Shown in pieces: positions 47,795 through 55,960 of a DNA stretch of 64,000 nt (its first letter is position 1; each line of letters opens with the position of its first letter). Source of the stretch: JBBQUN01 sp963698395 (GTDB lineage Bacteria > Actinomycetota > Acidimicrobiia > Acidimicrobiales > SZUA-35); contig CAVOQQ010000002.1 of the NCBI GenBank assembly GCA_963698395.1, forward strand, positions 408,237-472,236, given 5' to 3'. The notes under the pieces are model-generated. The model did not search any database. It was given only the letters and a program-made list of their open reading frames with translations, and was not told the origin of the DNA. The position numbers and the translations under genes were made by a program.

Positions 47795-48349
47795 ATGGAT
47801 CGGGTCGATTTGGGCTTTCAGCGGCCGGCAACCACGCACCGCGTCAAGCGGGCATTCGGCTTCATCGATCTCTCCGGCTTCACGCACTACACGGTGGCCA
47901 ACGGCGACGACCGGGCAGTCGAACAGCTGTCGGAATTCCGCCAGATCGTCCGTGCCACCGGGTCGGCCACCGGCGTTCGTGTGGCGAAGTGGTTGGGTGA
48001 CGGCGCCATGCTCGTTTCGGTCGACACCGCCAGTCTCGTCATGGCGATCAATCGGATCATGCGCGCCGTGCAGGGCTCCGACATCGAACTGCCGTTGCAT
48101 GCCGGGGTCTCCGACGGCAACGTGATCCTCTTCGAAGGCGACGACCACATCGGCTCTGCGGTCAACCTCGCTGCTCGACTCGCCGATCTGGCCAAGCCCG
48201 GCCAGATTCTCGCCCGTGCCGATCTCTTCCCCGGTGTCAACCGAACCAAGGCCGTCATCGGCATGGTCGACGTCCCCGGGTTCGAGGACCCGATCGAAGT
48301 CGCCGATCTGTCGCTCGTACCGGCACTCGTGGAAGCCCTCAACCTCTGA
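47795..48349 (+). CDS. Class III adenylate/guanylate cyclase domain protein
   Basis: A 184-aa stand-alone class III cyclase catalytic domain with no membrane, HAMP or sensor region. The first metal Asp is in AFGFIDLSGFTHYT near residue 24. KWLGDGAMLVS near residue 67 gives the substrate-Lys region and second metal Asp. GSAVNLAARLADLAKPGQIL near residue 112 gives the transition-state Asn. The Arg of the usual NxxxR element is present (NLAARL). It could make cAMP, or it may be a regulatory cyclase homology domain. It is divergent from the serine hydrolase, and the helicase operon follows in the same direction 53 bp later. Confidence 0.83.
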   Translation: MDRVDLGFQRPATTHRVKRAFGFIDLSGFTHYTVANGDDRAVEQLSEFRQIVRATGSATGVRVAKWLGDGAMLVSVDTASLVMAINRIMRAVQGSDIELPLHAGVSDGNVILFEGDDHIGSAVNLAARLADLAKPGQILARADLFPGVNRTKAVIGMVDVPGFEDPIEVADLSLVPALVEALNL

Positions 48350-48401
48350 ACGAGCCGTAATCGGTACCCTTCTGGGCATCAAGCAAATGGACAGGACCAA
48401 A

Positions 48402-49562
48402 ATGTCAATCACGTTCGCCGAACTCGGCGTCGTCCCTGAGCTGGCCTCCGCCCTCAGTGCTCGGGGTATCGAAACCGCCTTCCCCATCCAGGAACTCACC
48501 ATCAACGACGCCCTTGCCGGCAAAGACGTCTGTGGCAAAGCCAAGACGGGTTCGGGCAAGACACTCGCCTTCGGCCTCCCGGCACTCCAGCGCATGGCCG
48601 ACCTCGAGCGAGGCCACATCCATGGACTCATCCTGGTGCCGACTCGTGAGCTCGCCACGCAGGTGGTCGAGGAGCTCGGTCCACTCGGTGAGACGATCGG
48701 CCTGAAGACCGCTGCCATCTACGGCGGAGCCGATATCGAGAAGCAGATCGCTCAGATCGACAAGGGTCTCGATCTCGTGGTCGCCACCCCCGGCCGCATG
48801 ATCGACCTGCTCGATCGTGGTGCGGTGTCAGTCACCGACGTCAGCATCGTCATCGTCGACGAAGCCGACCGCATGGCCGACATGGGCTTCCTGCCCCAGG
48901 TCGAGTGGATCCTGCGCCGCATCGAGGGGGATCACCAGACACTGTTGTTTTCTGCAACGCTCGACGGAGCGATCGACACCCTCGTTCGCCGCTACCAGAC
49001 CGACCCGGCTCGCCACGAGGTCGAAGAGGACGAAGTCACCGTCGACCAGATGGCCCACCGGTTCATCGCGGTGCACAAGATGGACCAGTCGAAGGTCGTC
49101 GCCTCGATCGTGCAGCATTCGCATCGCACGATCGTCTTCTGCAACACCAAACGCATGTGTGACCGCCTGGCCGACGATCTCGAGAAGCTCGGCGTGAGCG
49201 CCGAGCCGATCCACGGCGACCTCCGTCAGCGGGCGCGAGAGAAGGCGCTGGCTCGATTCACCGACGGCGAAATCCAGGCCCTCGTCGCCACCGACGTCGC
49301 GGCGCGGGGTATCCACGTCGACGATGTCGACGTCGTGGTGCACTTCGACCCGCCCGACGATCACAAGACCTACCTGCACCGATCGGGCCGCACGGCCCGT
49401 GCCGGTGGTACCGGTGTCGCCGTCACCCTGGTGCTGTGGGACCAGGAGCTCGAGGTCAAGCGCATCCAGAAGCGGCTGTCACTCGACATTCCCATCGTCG
49501 AGATGTTCTCCAACGATCAGCGTCTCCACGATCTCTACCACTGGGACCCAGCCGCCGACTGA
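48402..49562 (+). CDS. DEAD-box RNA helicase
   Basis: A 386-aa DEAD-box helicase core without long extensions. A Q-motif (FAELGVVPELASAL, then FPIQE) is followed by motif I AKTGSGKT near residue 48, PTRELA (Ia) and ATPGRMID (Ib). Motif II VDEADRMADMGF near residue 148, motif III SATLDG, motif V ATDVAARGIHVDDV and motif VI HRSGRTARAGG complete the set. It unwinds short RNA duplexes, likely in ribosome assembly or mRNA decay. ATG 48402 has AGGA six bases upstream; ATG 48387 would add five residues. It opens an operon with the methylase gene two bases downstream. Confidence 0.94.
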   Translation: MSITFAELGVVPELASALSARGIETAFPIQELTINDALAGKDVCGKAKTGSGKTLAFGLPALQRMADLERGHIHGLILVPTRELATQVVEELGPLGETIGLKTAAIYGGADIEKQIAQIDKGLDLVVATPGRMIDLLDRGAVSVTDVSIVIVDEADRMADMGFLPQVEWILRRIEGDHQTLLFSATLDGAIDTLVRRYQTDPARHEVEEDEVTVDQMAHRFIAVHKMDQSKVVASIVQHSHRTIVFCNTKRMCDRLADDLEKLGVSAEPIHGDLRQRAREKALARFTDGEIQALVATDVAARGIHVDDVDVVVHFDPPDDHKTYLHRSGRTARAGGTGVAVTLVLWDQELEVKRIQKRLSLDIPIVEMFSNDQRLHDLYHWDPAAD

Positions 49563-49563
49563 C

Positions 49564-51321
49564 GTGGCCATCTCCGAACGGCGTCGCTGGCTTCGGCGGC
49601 TCGTCGAACAGTTCGAGGCCGGTGCCTCCGCAGCGGTGCCGCATACGGTCGTCGAAGCGGTCGCGCGCCGAGTGGGCGGCGGTGACGTGCCACTGCTGAA
49701 CGACGTCGACGACCCGCCCGACGGTTGGGCCGATCCGTGGCTCATCGGCTCGGTCCACGAGGTGCTCGCGTCGGCAGGGGAGCGGTCGGATCGGGGGGCC
49801 TGGTACACCCCGCGCCCGGTCGTGGAGCATCTCGTCGAACAGGCCTTGCCTCACCCGGTCGAACTCGGCGGTCATCTTGCGTTCGTCGTCGACCCCACCT
49901 GCGGAGGCGGTGCCTTTCTCCTGGCCACGCTCGATCGCTTCGTCGAGATCGGTGTCGACCCCGACGACGCACTCGAACACATCGGCGGGATCGACATTGA
50001 CGCGGGGGCCGTCCGTGCGTCGCAGTTGGCCATCGAGGCCTGGGGTCGGCTCTGCGGAGCATCGGTGTCGGCCATCGAGCGGGCCGTCGATCGGGTGTCC
50101 ACCGGCGATCAGCTCGAGGGTTGGCCCGATTCGTGGCCGCCGGTCGACGTCGTGGTCGGCAATCCTCCGTTCGCGACGCCCCTGCGGGGACGACCGTTCC
50201 CGAAGGCCGCTCACCTCGCTCGAGAAGCACGGCGAGATCGCCTCGGTCCCTACGCCGACTTGGCGGCCATTCACCTCGCGGTCTGCGTGGAACGGGTCGC
50301 AGCGCATGGGCGGGTGGGTCTCGTCCTTCCCCAGTCGATCCTCGCCGGTCGTGACACCGCCGGGCTGCGGGCCTGGATCGACGACGTGGCACCGATGGCG
50401 ACCATTTGGGCCACACGAGAGCCGGTCTTCGAGGCGTCGGTGCGCGTGTGGTCGCCACTGCTCGTGAAGGGTTCGGCGAATGGCTCACCGAAGACGGTGA
50501 CCGGGTCACCGATCGGTGAGTCGCGAATCGTCAGCGCCTCATGGTCCGAGGTTGCTGCGTCGGCCCTCGGCGTGCCCCGGGTGCGATTGACGTCGGTGGG
50601 GACGCTCGACACGCTTCTCACCTCGGCCACCGCGGGCTTTCGTGACGAGTTCTATGCACTCGCCGAGGCCTGCGTGGAGTTGTCCGACCTCGGACCTTCG
50701 GGCGAGTTGCCCGAAGGATTCATGCGCTTGGCAACGGTGGGGTCGCTCGATCCATTGACGAGCTGGTGGGGGAGGCGTCCCACCACGTTCGCCAAGCGAC
50801 GGTGGGATCAGCCCGTGATCGATGGTGCGCGCGTCGAAGGTCGCAGTGCGGTGTGGCTGGAGCAGATGCGGGTGCCGAAGGTGCTGCTGCCGACACAGTC
50901 GCGGGTGTTCGAGCCGTTCGTCGATCGCGATGGCACGGTGGCACCGGCGACGCCCTTGCTGGCTCTGCGCTCCGAGGCGGCGGCGATCGACCTGGTCGCC
51001 GCCGTGCTGCTCGCTCCACCGGTCGTTGCCTGGGCCTTCGCCCGCTGGTTCGGCACGGCGATGTCGGTTGACGCGCTCAAGATCGCTGCCCGCGATGTCG
51101 GGCAGCTGCCGCTCCCGCATGATCGTGGCGCATGGAACGAGGCCGCTGCCATGGTTGCCTCGGCCGATCACCGGGAACCGGCGCTGACGTTACCGCTCGC
51201 GATCGAAGCGGCTCGCGTCATGCATCGTGCGTACGGCCTGCACCCGAAGGATGCCGATGGCGAAGCGGTCTGGCAATGGTGGCTGGCGAGGGCCGACGCG
51301 TTGCTAGCCTCGCGGCCATGA
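49564..51321 (+). CDS. N6-adenine DNA methylase (Eco57I/TaqI-type), solitary
   Basis: A 585-aa gamma-class DNA methyltransferase. The SAM motif I is VVDPTCGGGAFLLATLDRF near residue 115. Motif IV is DVVVGNPPFATPLRG near residue 195, the NPPY/F signature of N6-adenine methylases. VGLVLPQSILAG is a further Rossmann strand. The C-terminal region ends in DALKIAARDVGQLPLP, which resembles the closing element of TaqI-like target-recognition domains. GTG 49564 is the start. No restriction enzyme or specificity subunit is adjacent, so it may be an orphan regulatory methylase. It is two bases downstream of the helicase and overlaps metX by four. Confidence 0.85.
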   Translation: MAISERRRWLRRLVEQFEAGASAAVPHTVVEAVARRVGGGDVPLLNDVDDPPDGWADPWLIGSVHEVLASAGERSDRGAWYTPRPVVEHLVEQALPHPVELGGHLAFVVDPTCGGGAFLLATLDRFVEIGVDPDDALEHIGGIDIDAGAVRASQLAIEAWGRLCGASVSAIERAVDRVSTGDQLEGWPDSWPPVDVVVGNPPFATPLRGRPFPKAAHLAREARRDRLGPYADLAAIHLAVCVERVAAHGRVGLVLPQSILAGRDTAGLRAWIDDVAPMATIWATREPVFEASVRVWSPLLVKGSANGSPKTVTGSPIGESRIVSASWSEVAASALGVPRVRLTSVGTLDTLLTSATAGFRDEFYALAEACVELSDLGPSGELPEGFMRLATVGSLDPLTSWWGRRPTTFAKRRWDQPVIDGARVEGRSAVWLEQMRVPKVLLPTQSRVFEPFVDRDGTVAPATPLLALRSEAAAIDLVAAVLLAPPVVAWAFARWFGTAMSVDALKIAARDVGQLPLPHDRGAWNEAAAMVASADHREPALTLPLAIEAARVMHRAYGLHPKDADGEAVWQWWLARADALLASRP

Positions 51322-52529
51322 CCGATCCGGGGCGTCCGCTACGCCGTGCTGCCGCCACGGGCGAGCCCTTGCCGGTGAGTGGTGCCTGGCGAGCAGGAGA
51401 CCCGGTGGCGTGGCGCACGCTCGTCACGCTCGGGCGGGGGCGCAAGTTTGCGCTCGAAGGCGGGGGCCTCCTCGGCGAGCTGCAACTCGCCTACGAGTCG
51501 TGGGGTGAGCTGAACGCAGCCGGCGACAACGCAGTGCTGGTGTGTCACGCGCTCACGGGTGACGCTCACGCCAAGGGGCCGAGCGGGCTCGGTCAGCCAA
51601 CCGAGGGTTGGTGGAACGACATGATCGGGCCCGGTCGCCCGCTCGACACCGACCGATTCTTCGTGGTGTGTGTCAACGTGCTCGGGGGTTGCCAGGGAAC
51701 CACCGGTCCGTCGTCGCCGCATCCCGACGACGGGTTGCCGTGGGGTTCACGGTTCCCCGTGATCACCATTCGCGACATCGTGCGTAGCCAGGCGTTGCTG
51801 GCCAACGAGCTCGGGATCACTCGTTGGGCGGCGGTCGTCGGTGGCTCGATGGGCGGGATGCAAGCACTGGAATGGGCAGTGATGTACCCCGAGCGGGTGG
51901 GTGCCCTCGTGTCGATCGCCAGCTCGGCGGCGTCGAGCCCGTTCCAGATCGGGTGGAGCGAGGTCGGTCGGTTGGCGATCGCGCAGGACCCCCGCTGGCG
52001 CCAGGGTGACTACTACGACGCCGATCCCGGAGACGGGCCGGCGGAGGGGCTGATGCTCGCTCGGCGCATCGCCCAACTCCACTACCGTTCCGACCACTCG
52101 CTCGAGCAGCGGTTCGGTCGAGCGGTCGTCGGCAAGCTCGACCGATTCGCCATGTGGGACCGCTTCCAGATCGAGGGCTACCTCGACTATCACGGCCAGA
52201 AGCTGGCTCGCCGTTTCGACGCGAACAGCTACCTCGTGCTCAACAAGGCGATGGACCTGCACGACATCGGACGAGACCGCGGAGGGCCGGCGGCTGCGGC
52301 GGCCCGGGTGTTGTGCCCAGCCCTCGTCGTCTCCATCGATTCCGACATCTTGTACACCCCGCGTCAACAGCACGAGTTGGCCGAGATCTTGCGTGGCGGT
52401 GGCGCCCCCTCGGTCGAGTTCGCAACGCTCGAGTCGATCCACGGTCACGACGGCTTCCTCATCGAGTTCCCTCAGCTCGGCCCCATCGTCGAACGCTTCG
52501 TCGACGAGCAGGCCAAAGCGGGCAGCTGA
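51318..52529 (+). CDS. metX: Homoserine O-acetyltransferase
   Basis: A 403-aa alpha/beta-hydrolase-fold acyltransferase of methionine biosynthesis. LQLAYESWGELNAAGDNAVL, then VCHALTGDAHAKG, WWNDMIGPGRPLDTDRFFV and NVLGGCQGTTGP are family hallmarks. The nucleophile Ser is in VVGGSMGGMQALEWA near residue 178, Asp in SIDSDILYTP and His in IHGHDGFLIE. It acetylates homoserine with acetyl-CoA. ATG 51318 overlaps the methylase stop (ATGA). No sulfhydrylase (metY) is adjacent. Confidence 0.95.
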   Translation: MTDPGRPLRRAAATGEPLPVSGAWRAGDPVAWRTLVTLGRGRKFALEGGGLLGELQLAYESWGELNAAGDNAVLVCHALTGDAHAKGPSGLGQPTEGWWNDMIGPGRPLDTDRFFVVCVNVLGGCQGTTGPSSPHPDDGLPWGSRFPVITIRDIVRSQALLANELGITRWAAVVGGSMGGMQALEWAVMYPERVGALVSIASSAASSPFQIGWSEVGRLAIAQDPRWRQGDYYDADPGDGPAEGLMLARRIAQLHYRSDHSLEQRFGRAVVGKLDRFAMWDRFQIEGYLDYHGQKLARRFDANSYLVLNKAMDLHDIGRDRGGPAAAAARVLCPALVVSIDSDILYTPRQQHELAEILRGGGAPSVEFATLESIHGHDGFLIEFPQLGPIVERFVDEQAKAGS

Positions 52530-52545
52530 GCCGGAGCGCCGCACC

Positions 52546-53328
52546 ATGCCCGAGGGAGTCGAGATCGAGATGTACCGCCGCACGGCCGAGCAGGTCGTCG
52601 GGCGACCGATCGTCTCGATCGAGGCCGACGACGCGTGGTACCTCAAGGAGGGCGCGACCGTCGAAGAGGTCTCTGCGGTGTGCGAAGGCGCCGAGGTCGT
52701 CACCACTCGCCGGATCGGCAAACTGCTCATGCTCGACCTGTCGAGCGGACACGTGCTCGGCCTGCGCTTCGGGATGACGGGGCGGCTCATCGTCGACGGC
52801 ACGGCCTCGATCGATTCACTCGAGTATTCGAGCGATCGCAACGATCCGACGTGGGATCGATTCGTTCTGCACTTCGCCGACGGCGGAAGTCTGCGAATCC
52901 GAGACCCTCGCCGTCTGGGCGGCGTGGCGGTCGATCCCGACGAGTCGAGCCTCGGGGCCGATGCCTTCACCGTCACGCTCGAGCAGTTGCGTGAGCGAGT
53001 ACTCGTCGGCGACGTGGCGCTCAAGTCGCGGCTCCTCGATCAGCGCCGGATCGCCGGAATCGGCAACCTGATCGCCGACGAGACCCTCTGGCGCGCCGGA
53101 CTCGACCCTGCACGCCCAGCCCGTTCGGTCGACGGCGACCTCGCGGTCGGTCTGCTGTCGAGCCTGCGCAGTGTTCTCGATGATTTCCTGCGTGATGGCG
53201 GTTCGCACACGGGCCGGCTCATGCCCGCTCGTGAACGGGGCGGACACTGCCCAAACTGCGGCGCTGAGCTGGCTCGGCGAACGATCGGCGGAAGAACCAC
53301 GTTCTCATGTCCCCGTGAGCAAGCGTGA
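52546..53328 (+). CDS. Formamidopyrimidine-DNA glycosylase / endonuclease VIII family protein
   Basis: A 260-aa Fpg/Nei glycosylase. The catalytic N-terminal Pro-Glu is in MPEGVEIEMYRR. The beta-hairpin Lys region is RRIGKLLMLDL, and LRFGMTGRLIVDG and RDPRRLGG follow. The helix-two-turn-helix DQRRIAGIGNLIADETLWRAGLDP is near residue 165. The C-terminal zinc finger reads HCPNCGAEL ... TFSCPREQ: three Cys are visible but the fourth is Glu, so the finger may bind zinc poorly or use another ligand. It excises oxidised bases. It lies 16 bp after metX and overlaps the next start by four bases. Confidence 0.92.
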   Translation: MPEGVEIEMYRRTAEQVVGRPIVSIEADDAWYLKEGATVEEVSAVCEGAEVVTTRRIGKLLMLDLSSGHVLGLRFGMTGRLIVDGTASIDSLEYSSDRNDPTWDRFVLHFADGGSLRIRDPRRLGGVAVDPDESSLGADAFTVTLEQLRERVLVGDVALKSRLLDQRRIAGIGNLIADETLWRAGLDPARPARSVDGDLAVGLLSSLRSVLDDFLRDGGSHTGRLMPARERGGHCPNCGAELARRTIGGRTTFSCPREQA

Positions 53329-53762
53329 GTCCGCTAGATTCGTTCGAAGTGTCCGGTCTTCTCGTCGCCCAAGAGAGCATCACCAGCGCCAAGGTCAGGT
53401 GGTTCATCGTCGCCCTCCTCACGGTTGCGGTACTGCTCACGATGCTCACGGTGTGGTACTGGAAGCGAACCGATCCTCGGCAGCGGATGGCCGCGAATCG
53501 GCGTGCCCCGGTGGCACGTGCGCCGGTTCCACGACCGGCGCCGTTGGCGACCCAGCCGCCGACCCACCCTGATGCTTGGGGCGGTGCGCCGGCTCCCTCG
53601 GCTTCTGATGCCGCGGCCGACGCTCGGCGTCGGGCCCAGGCAGCTGGTATGGCCCCGACGGCCCAACCGGCAGCGCAACCGATAGCGGCCGCCGATGATC
53701 TCGAAGCCGACGATTGGCTTCGGCTCACCGGTCCACAGGCCCTACCCCGCGACGGCGCCTGA
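53325..53762 (+). CDS. Membrane protein with one TM and a Pro/Ala-rich tail, unknown function
   Basis: A 145-aa protein. A TM helix at residues about 24-45 (VRWFIVALLTVAVLLTMLTVWYW) is followed by a basic RTDPRQRMAANRR stretch and a long Pro/Ala-rich low-complexity tail that ends ADDWLRLTGPQALPRDGA. The tail should be cytoplasmic by the positive-inside rule. GTG 53325 overlaps the glycosylase stop (GTGA), giving the last gene of the helicase-methylase-metX-glycosylase operon. I do not recognise a family. Confidence 0.75.
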   Translation: MSPLDSFEVSGLLVAQESITSAKVRWFIVALLTVAVLLTMLTVWYWKRTDPRQRMAANRRAPVARAPVPRPAPLATQPPTHPDAWGGAPAPSASDAAADARRRAQAAGMAPTAQPAAQPIAAADDLEADDWLRLTGPQALPRDGA

Positions 53763-53801
53763 GCGTCCCGTTCCTCCTGCTTCGGCGGTCCCGGGGGCGA
53801 T

Positions 53802-53930
53802 GTGCGGAACGCGTTCCTCCAGCAGGCCGAGCAGGACATCCTCGCCTACTCCGTGATCGCCGATGCCACGGGCGAATCGGTCGACGGAATCTCGACCTTC
53901 ATGATCGACCGGCGACCGACCAGCGAATGA
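53802..53930 (+). other. Short coding-like frame, possible gene remnant
   Basis: From GTG 53802 a 42-codon frame reads VRNAFLQQAEQDILAYSVIA, then DATGESVDGISTFMIDRRP. Its codon usage is GC-rich at third positions and its second positions are mixed, like real genes here. No start with a ribosome site and no family are recognisable. It may be a small gene or a C-terminal relic just upstream of the tRNA. Confidence 0.3.
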
Positions 53931-53945
53931 TCCGTGAAATGATGG

Positions 53946-53973
53946 TTTGATTCGCTTGGGCGATCGCTATCAT
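53946..53973 (+). promoter_or_regulatory. Probable tRNA-Gly promoter
   Basis: TTTGAT (53946-53951; TTGATT read one base on) and TATCAT (53968-53973) are 15-16 bp apart, and TATCAT ends 11 bases before the tRNA. Both hexamers are close to consensus in an otherwise GC-rich region. Confidence 0.5.
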
Positions 53974-53984
53974 TGCCTGCTCAT

Positions 53985-54060
53985 GCGGACGTAGCTCAGC
54001 TGGTAGAGCATCACCTTGCCAAGGTGAGGGTCGCGGGTTCAAATCTCGTCGTCCGCTCCA
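53985..54060 (+). tRNA. tRNA-Gly (GCC)
   Basis: A 76-nt cloverleaf. The acceptor stem pairs GCGGACG with CGTCCGC, followed by the discriminator T and an encoded CCA at 54058-54060. The D arm contains AGCTCAGCTGGTAGAGC, the anticodon arm is CACCT-TTGCCAA-type with anticodon GCC, and the T arm contains GGGTTCAAATC. The anticodon decodes Gly GGC/GGT. It is the last clearly intact backbone gene, and the 3' ends of tRNA-Gly genes are common integration sites. Confidence 0.97.
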
Positions 54061-54074
54061 ACATAACCCCTGGT

Positions 54075-54109
54075 CAGAGGCCCACTTCGGTGGGCCTCTG
54101 CTAGTTTTT
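54075..54109 (+). terminator. Rho-independent terminator after tRNA-Gly
   Basis: An 11-bp perfect stem, CAGAGGCCCAC (54075-54085) with GTGGGCCTCTG (54090-54100), closes a TTCG tetraloop. It is followed after four bases by five T (54105-54109). This is a textbook intrinsic terminator. Confidence 0.93.
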
Positions 54110-54120
54110 CGACCGGTGGG

Positions 54121-54142
54121 GATAGTAGACATGTTTACTATC
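54121..54142. repeat. 22-bp near-perfect palindrome
   Basis: The arms GATAGTAGACA and TGTTTACTATC are complementary except for one pair (position 8 against 15). It is AT-rich, unlike its surroundings, and lies 12 bases after the tRNA terminator T-run. It could be an operator or a recombination-related site. No gene starts immediately beside it. Confidence 0.7.
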
Positions 54143-54503
54143 CGAGCGCCGTCGTCGAAGTGGATCGTCGGGTGTGTGCGGTCGCTGCCATCGAGGACGG
54201 CGTGTTGCTTCGGTCGTGTCCGGTAGCGGGTTCCATACCCCTCCTACGTGCTCGCGGCCCTCGATTCTGTGACAAGTTTCTTCGAGATGTTCCAGCGGGA
54301 GTCGATTGACGTGGACATGACGACCGTCGTGTTGGCGCAGTACAGATGCGACGGCCGTTGCCTGAGGTCGGTGTCATCGGCTGCTCGGCGAACCGTGATC
54401 ATGCGCTACCCATCTGAGGGCCGGACCTCCCACAGTTCGCCGGCAGTGTTGCGCTGAGTGCCCGTGCTGTCATCGGGATTATCGAACGGCCAGGCCGGTC
54501 GGG
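54143..54503. other. Region without a recognisable gene
   Basis: No frame on either strand gives a convincing protein. Short frames here lack recognisable motifs and ribosome sites. It separates the tRNA and palindrome from the GNAT pseudogene. Confidence 0.5.
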
Positions 54504-55375
54504 TCAACGTGCATAGATGTCGGTGTGTTTGACCGGCTGGAACCCGACATCGGGGTACAGACGACTCGATGCCGGGTTGCCTGGCTCGAACACGATGCTG
54601 ATGCGCTGGCCGCCGGCTCTCGCCAAGCGATCGATGCCGGCGGTCAGGATGTGGCGAGCGAGTCCGTTGCGTTGATGTGCTTCTTCGGTACGCATCGGTT
54701 CGATGACGCCAGTCGAGGTCTCGGGGTCGTATCAACACAAGCCGTAGGCGGCGCATGCGTCGTTGTCGTCAAGCACAACCATGTCGAGGTTGGCGCGATA
54801 GAGCGGCGTCTCGAGCAGCCGCTGCTCGATGTCGGGGTGATGACGAGGCGCCATGTGATGCGGGAGGTGCATCGTCTCACTGCGACTCAACAGACGGTAG
54901 CCATCGCCAAGAGGGCTAATGGCAGGTCGATTGTGAACGTCGAGCCAAGACTCGACATAGCCTTCTTCCTTGAGCGCGAATCCGAGGTTCGCAAGCACCT
55001 CCAGCATCACGCCGTCCTCGCGGTCAACCTCTAGTTGGACTGATCCAATTCCGGCGGATTCTGCATGTGCCAAAGCTCGGGCAACAACGTGGGATACCCA
55101 CGCCGGAGTAGCGCCCGGCATGACAAGGGGATCCATCGATACCCAGTCGCGCCAGTCGGTGAGAATGACGGCAGCTTCGGGAACATTGGATTCGTCGAAC
55201 CAAAAAGCTGACTGAGACTGTCGGTCGGACGGGGAATCTCGGCCCACCACCACAGCAACTCGGCCGCTTCATAGACGCCCTTTGTCGGATGGGCATTCCG
55301 GCCGCGTTGAAGAAGACTGGTGACTGCCTCGAGGTAGGCGGGCCCGACGAGGAGCTCTTCACGATTTGTCCGCAT
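54504..55375 (-). pseudogene. GNAT-family N-acetyltransferase, broken by a frameshift and a premature TGA
   Basis: The original protein would be about 290 aa. From ATG 55375 (MRTNREELLVGPAYLEAVTS, LLWWWAEIPRPTDSLSQLF) the reading must shift by one base at the five-base run 55202-55206. A sixth base there restores LFWFDESNVPEAAVILTDW. The new frame continues through LEVDREDGVMLEVLANLGFALKEEG to CAAYGLC and then meets TGA at 54732-54734, where Trp is expected before YDP. Beyond it the same frame reads EPMRTEEAHQRNGLARHI (the acetyl-CoA loop) and NPASSRLYPDVGFQPVK to the true end. One indel plus one nonsense change make this a likely pseudogene. Confidence 0.82.
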
Positions 55376-55807
55376 GCCAGGACCGTACAGTGGTACGGAC
55401 TTTCGCCCGTTTGAATTAACCATTCGAGTGAGCAGAAGCGTCTCGCTTGGACCAACGCAGCTCGATATTGCACACGCAGAATCTCGCAGCGTGTCCGACG
55501 CGAACCACTCGGGAACGGTCCTTCCGTGACGTCGCAATATCACAGGCACCTCTAGACCTGTCCGGTTCCAGGTACTCAGAACGTGGCGTGGCTCGTGCCA
55601 GCGCCATAGGAGGCATCAGGCGTCGCTGTTGCTCAGCTTCGTCTTCGTCCCAGAGCACCGCCTGACCTTCGCTGTGTCGGCGTCCCGCTCGGCGCTCCAG
55701 ACTCAGTTGTGGATTGCCTGCCACTCGTTGGCGAGGATTCGTAGCTCGCCACGGATCAAGTTCTGGCACTTCCCGCTCACACAGCGGGGCCCTCTCACCC
55801 CGCTGGT
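55376..55807. other. Region without a recognisable gene
   Basis: This stretch carries only a minus-strand Arg-rich open frame, which looks like a shadow, and scattered short frames. No family motif, promoter or repeat stands out. It lies between the GNAT relic and two short coding-like frames. Confidence 0.45.
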
Positions 55808-55960
55808 GTGGAATGCATCGTGATCTGCACCAGTGAGGTGTTCGGCGAGCACCTCTGGCAGCTGCGCGTCGACGAGGAACTACACGCCGCGCTGCCACTT
55901 TGTTTCCAGGGCGGCGCTTCATGTGTGACCATCACAACCGCCGAGCTACCCGGGTTCTAG
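55808..55960 (+). other. Short coding-like frame (50 codons), possible relic
   Basis: From GTG 55808 the frame reads VECIVICTSEVFGEHLWQL, then RVDEELHAALPLCFQGGAS and ends TTAELPGF. Codon positions follow the host pattern (GC-rich third position). There is no clear ribosome site and no family. Its tail overlaps the minus-strand frame at 55932, so at most one of them is likely to be a real end. Confidence 0.3.

Noticed and set aside
48402..51321. Helicase plus methylase as a DISARM- or BREX-like defence system
   Set aside because: The helicase is a plain DEAD-box RNA helicase and the neighbours are metX and a repair glycosylase; none of the required defence partners is present.
53899..54132. 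77-codon minus-strand frame across the tRNA containing DLNPRPSPWQGDALPAELRP
   Set aside because: This is the well-known spurious peptide produced by reading a tRNA gene antisense; the region is tRNA-Gly.
54732..54734. TGA read as Trp or selenocysteine in the GNAT gene
   Set aside because: TGA is used as a normal stop throughout the window, and the gene also carries an independent frameshift.
55416..55922. 168-codon minus-strand Arg-rich frame
   Set aside because: No motif, no ribosome site, and a composition typical of a wrong frame.
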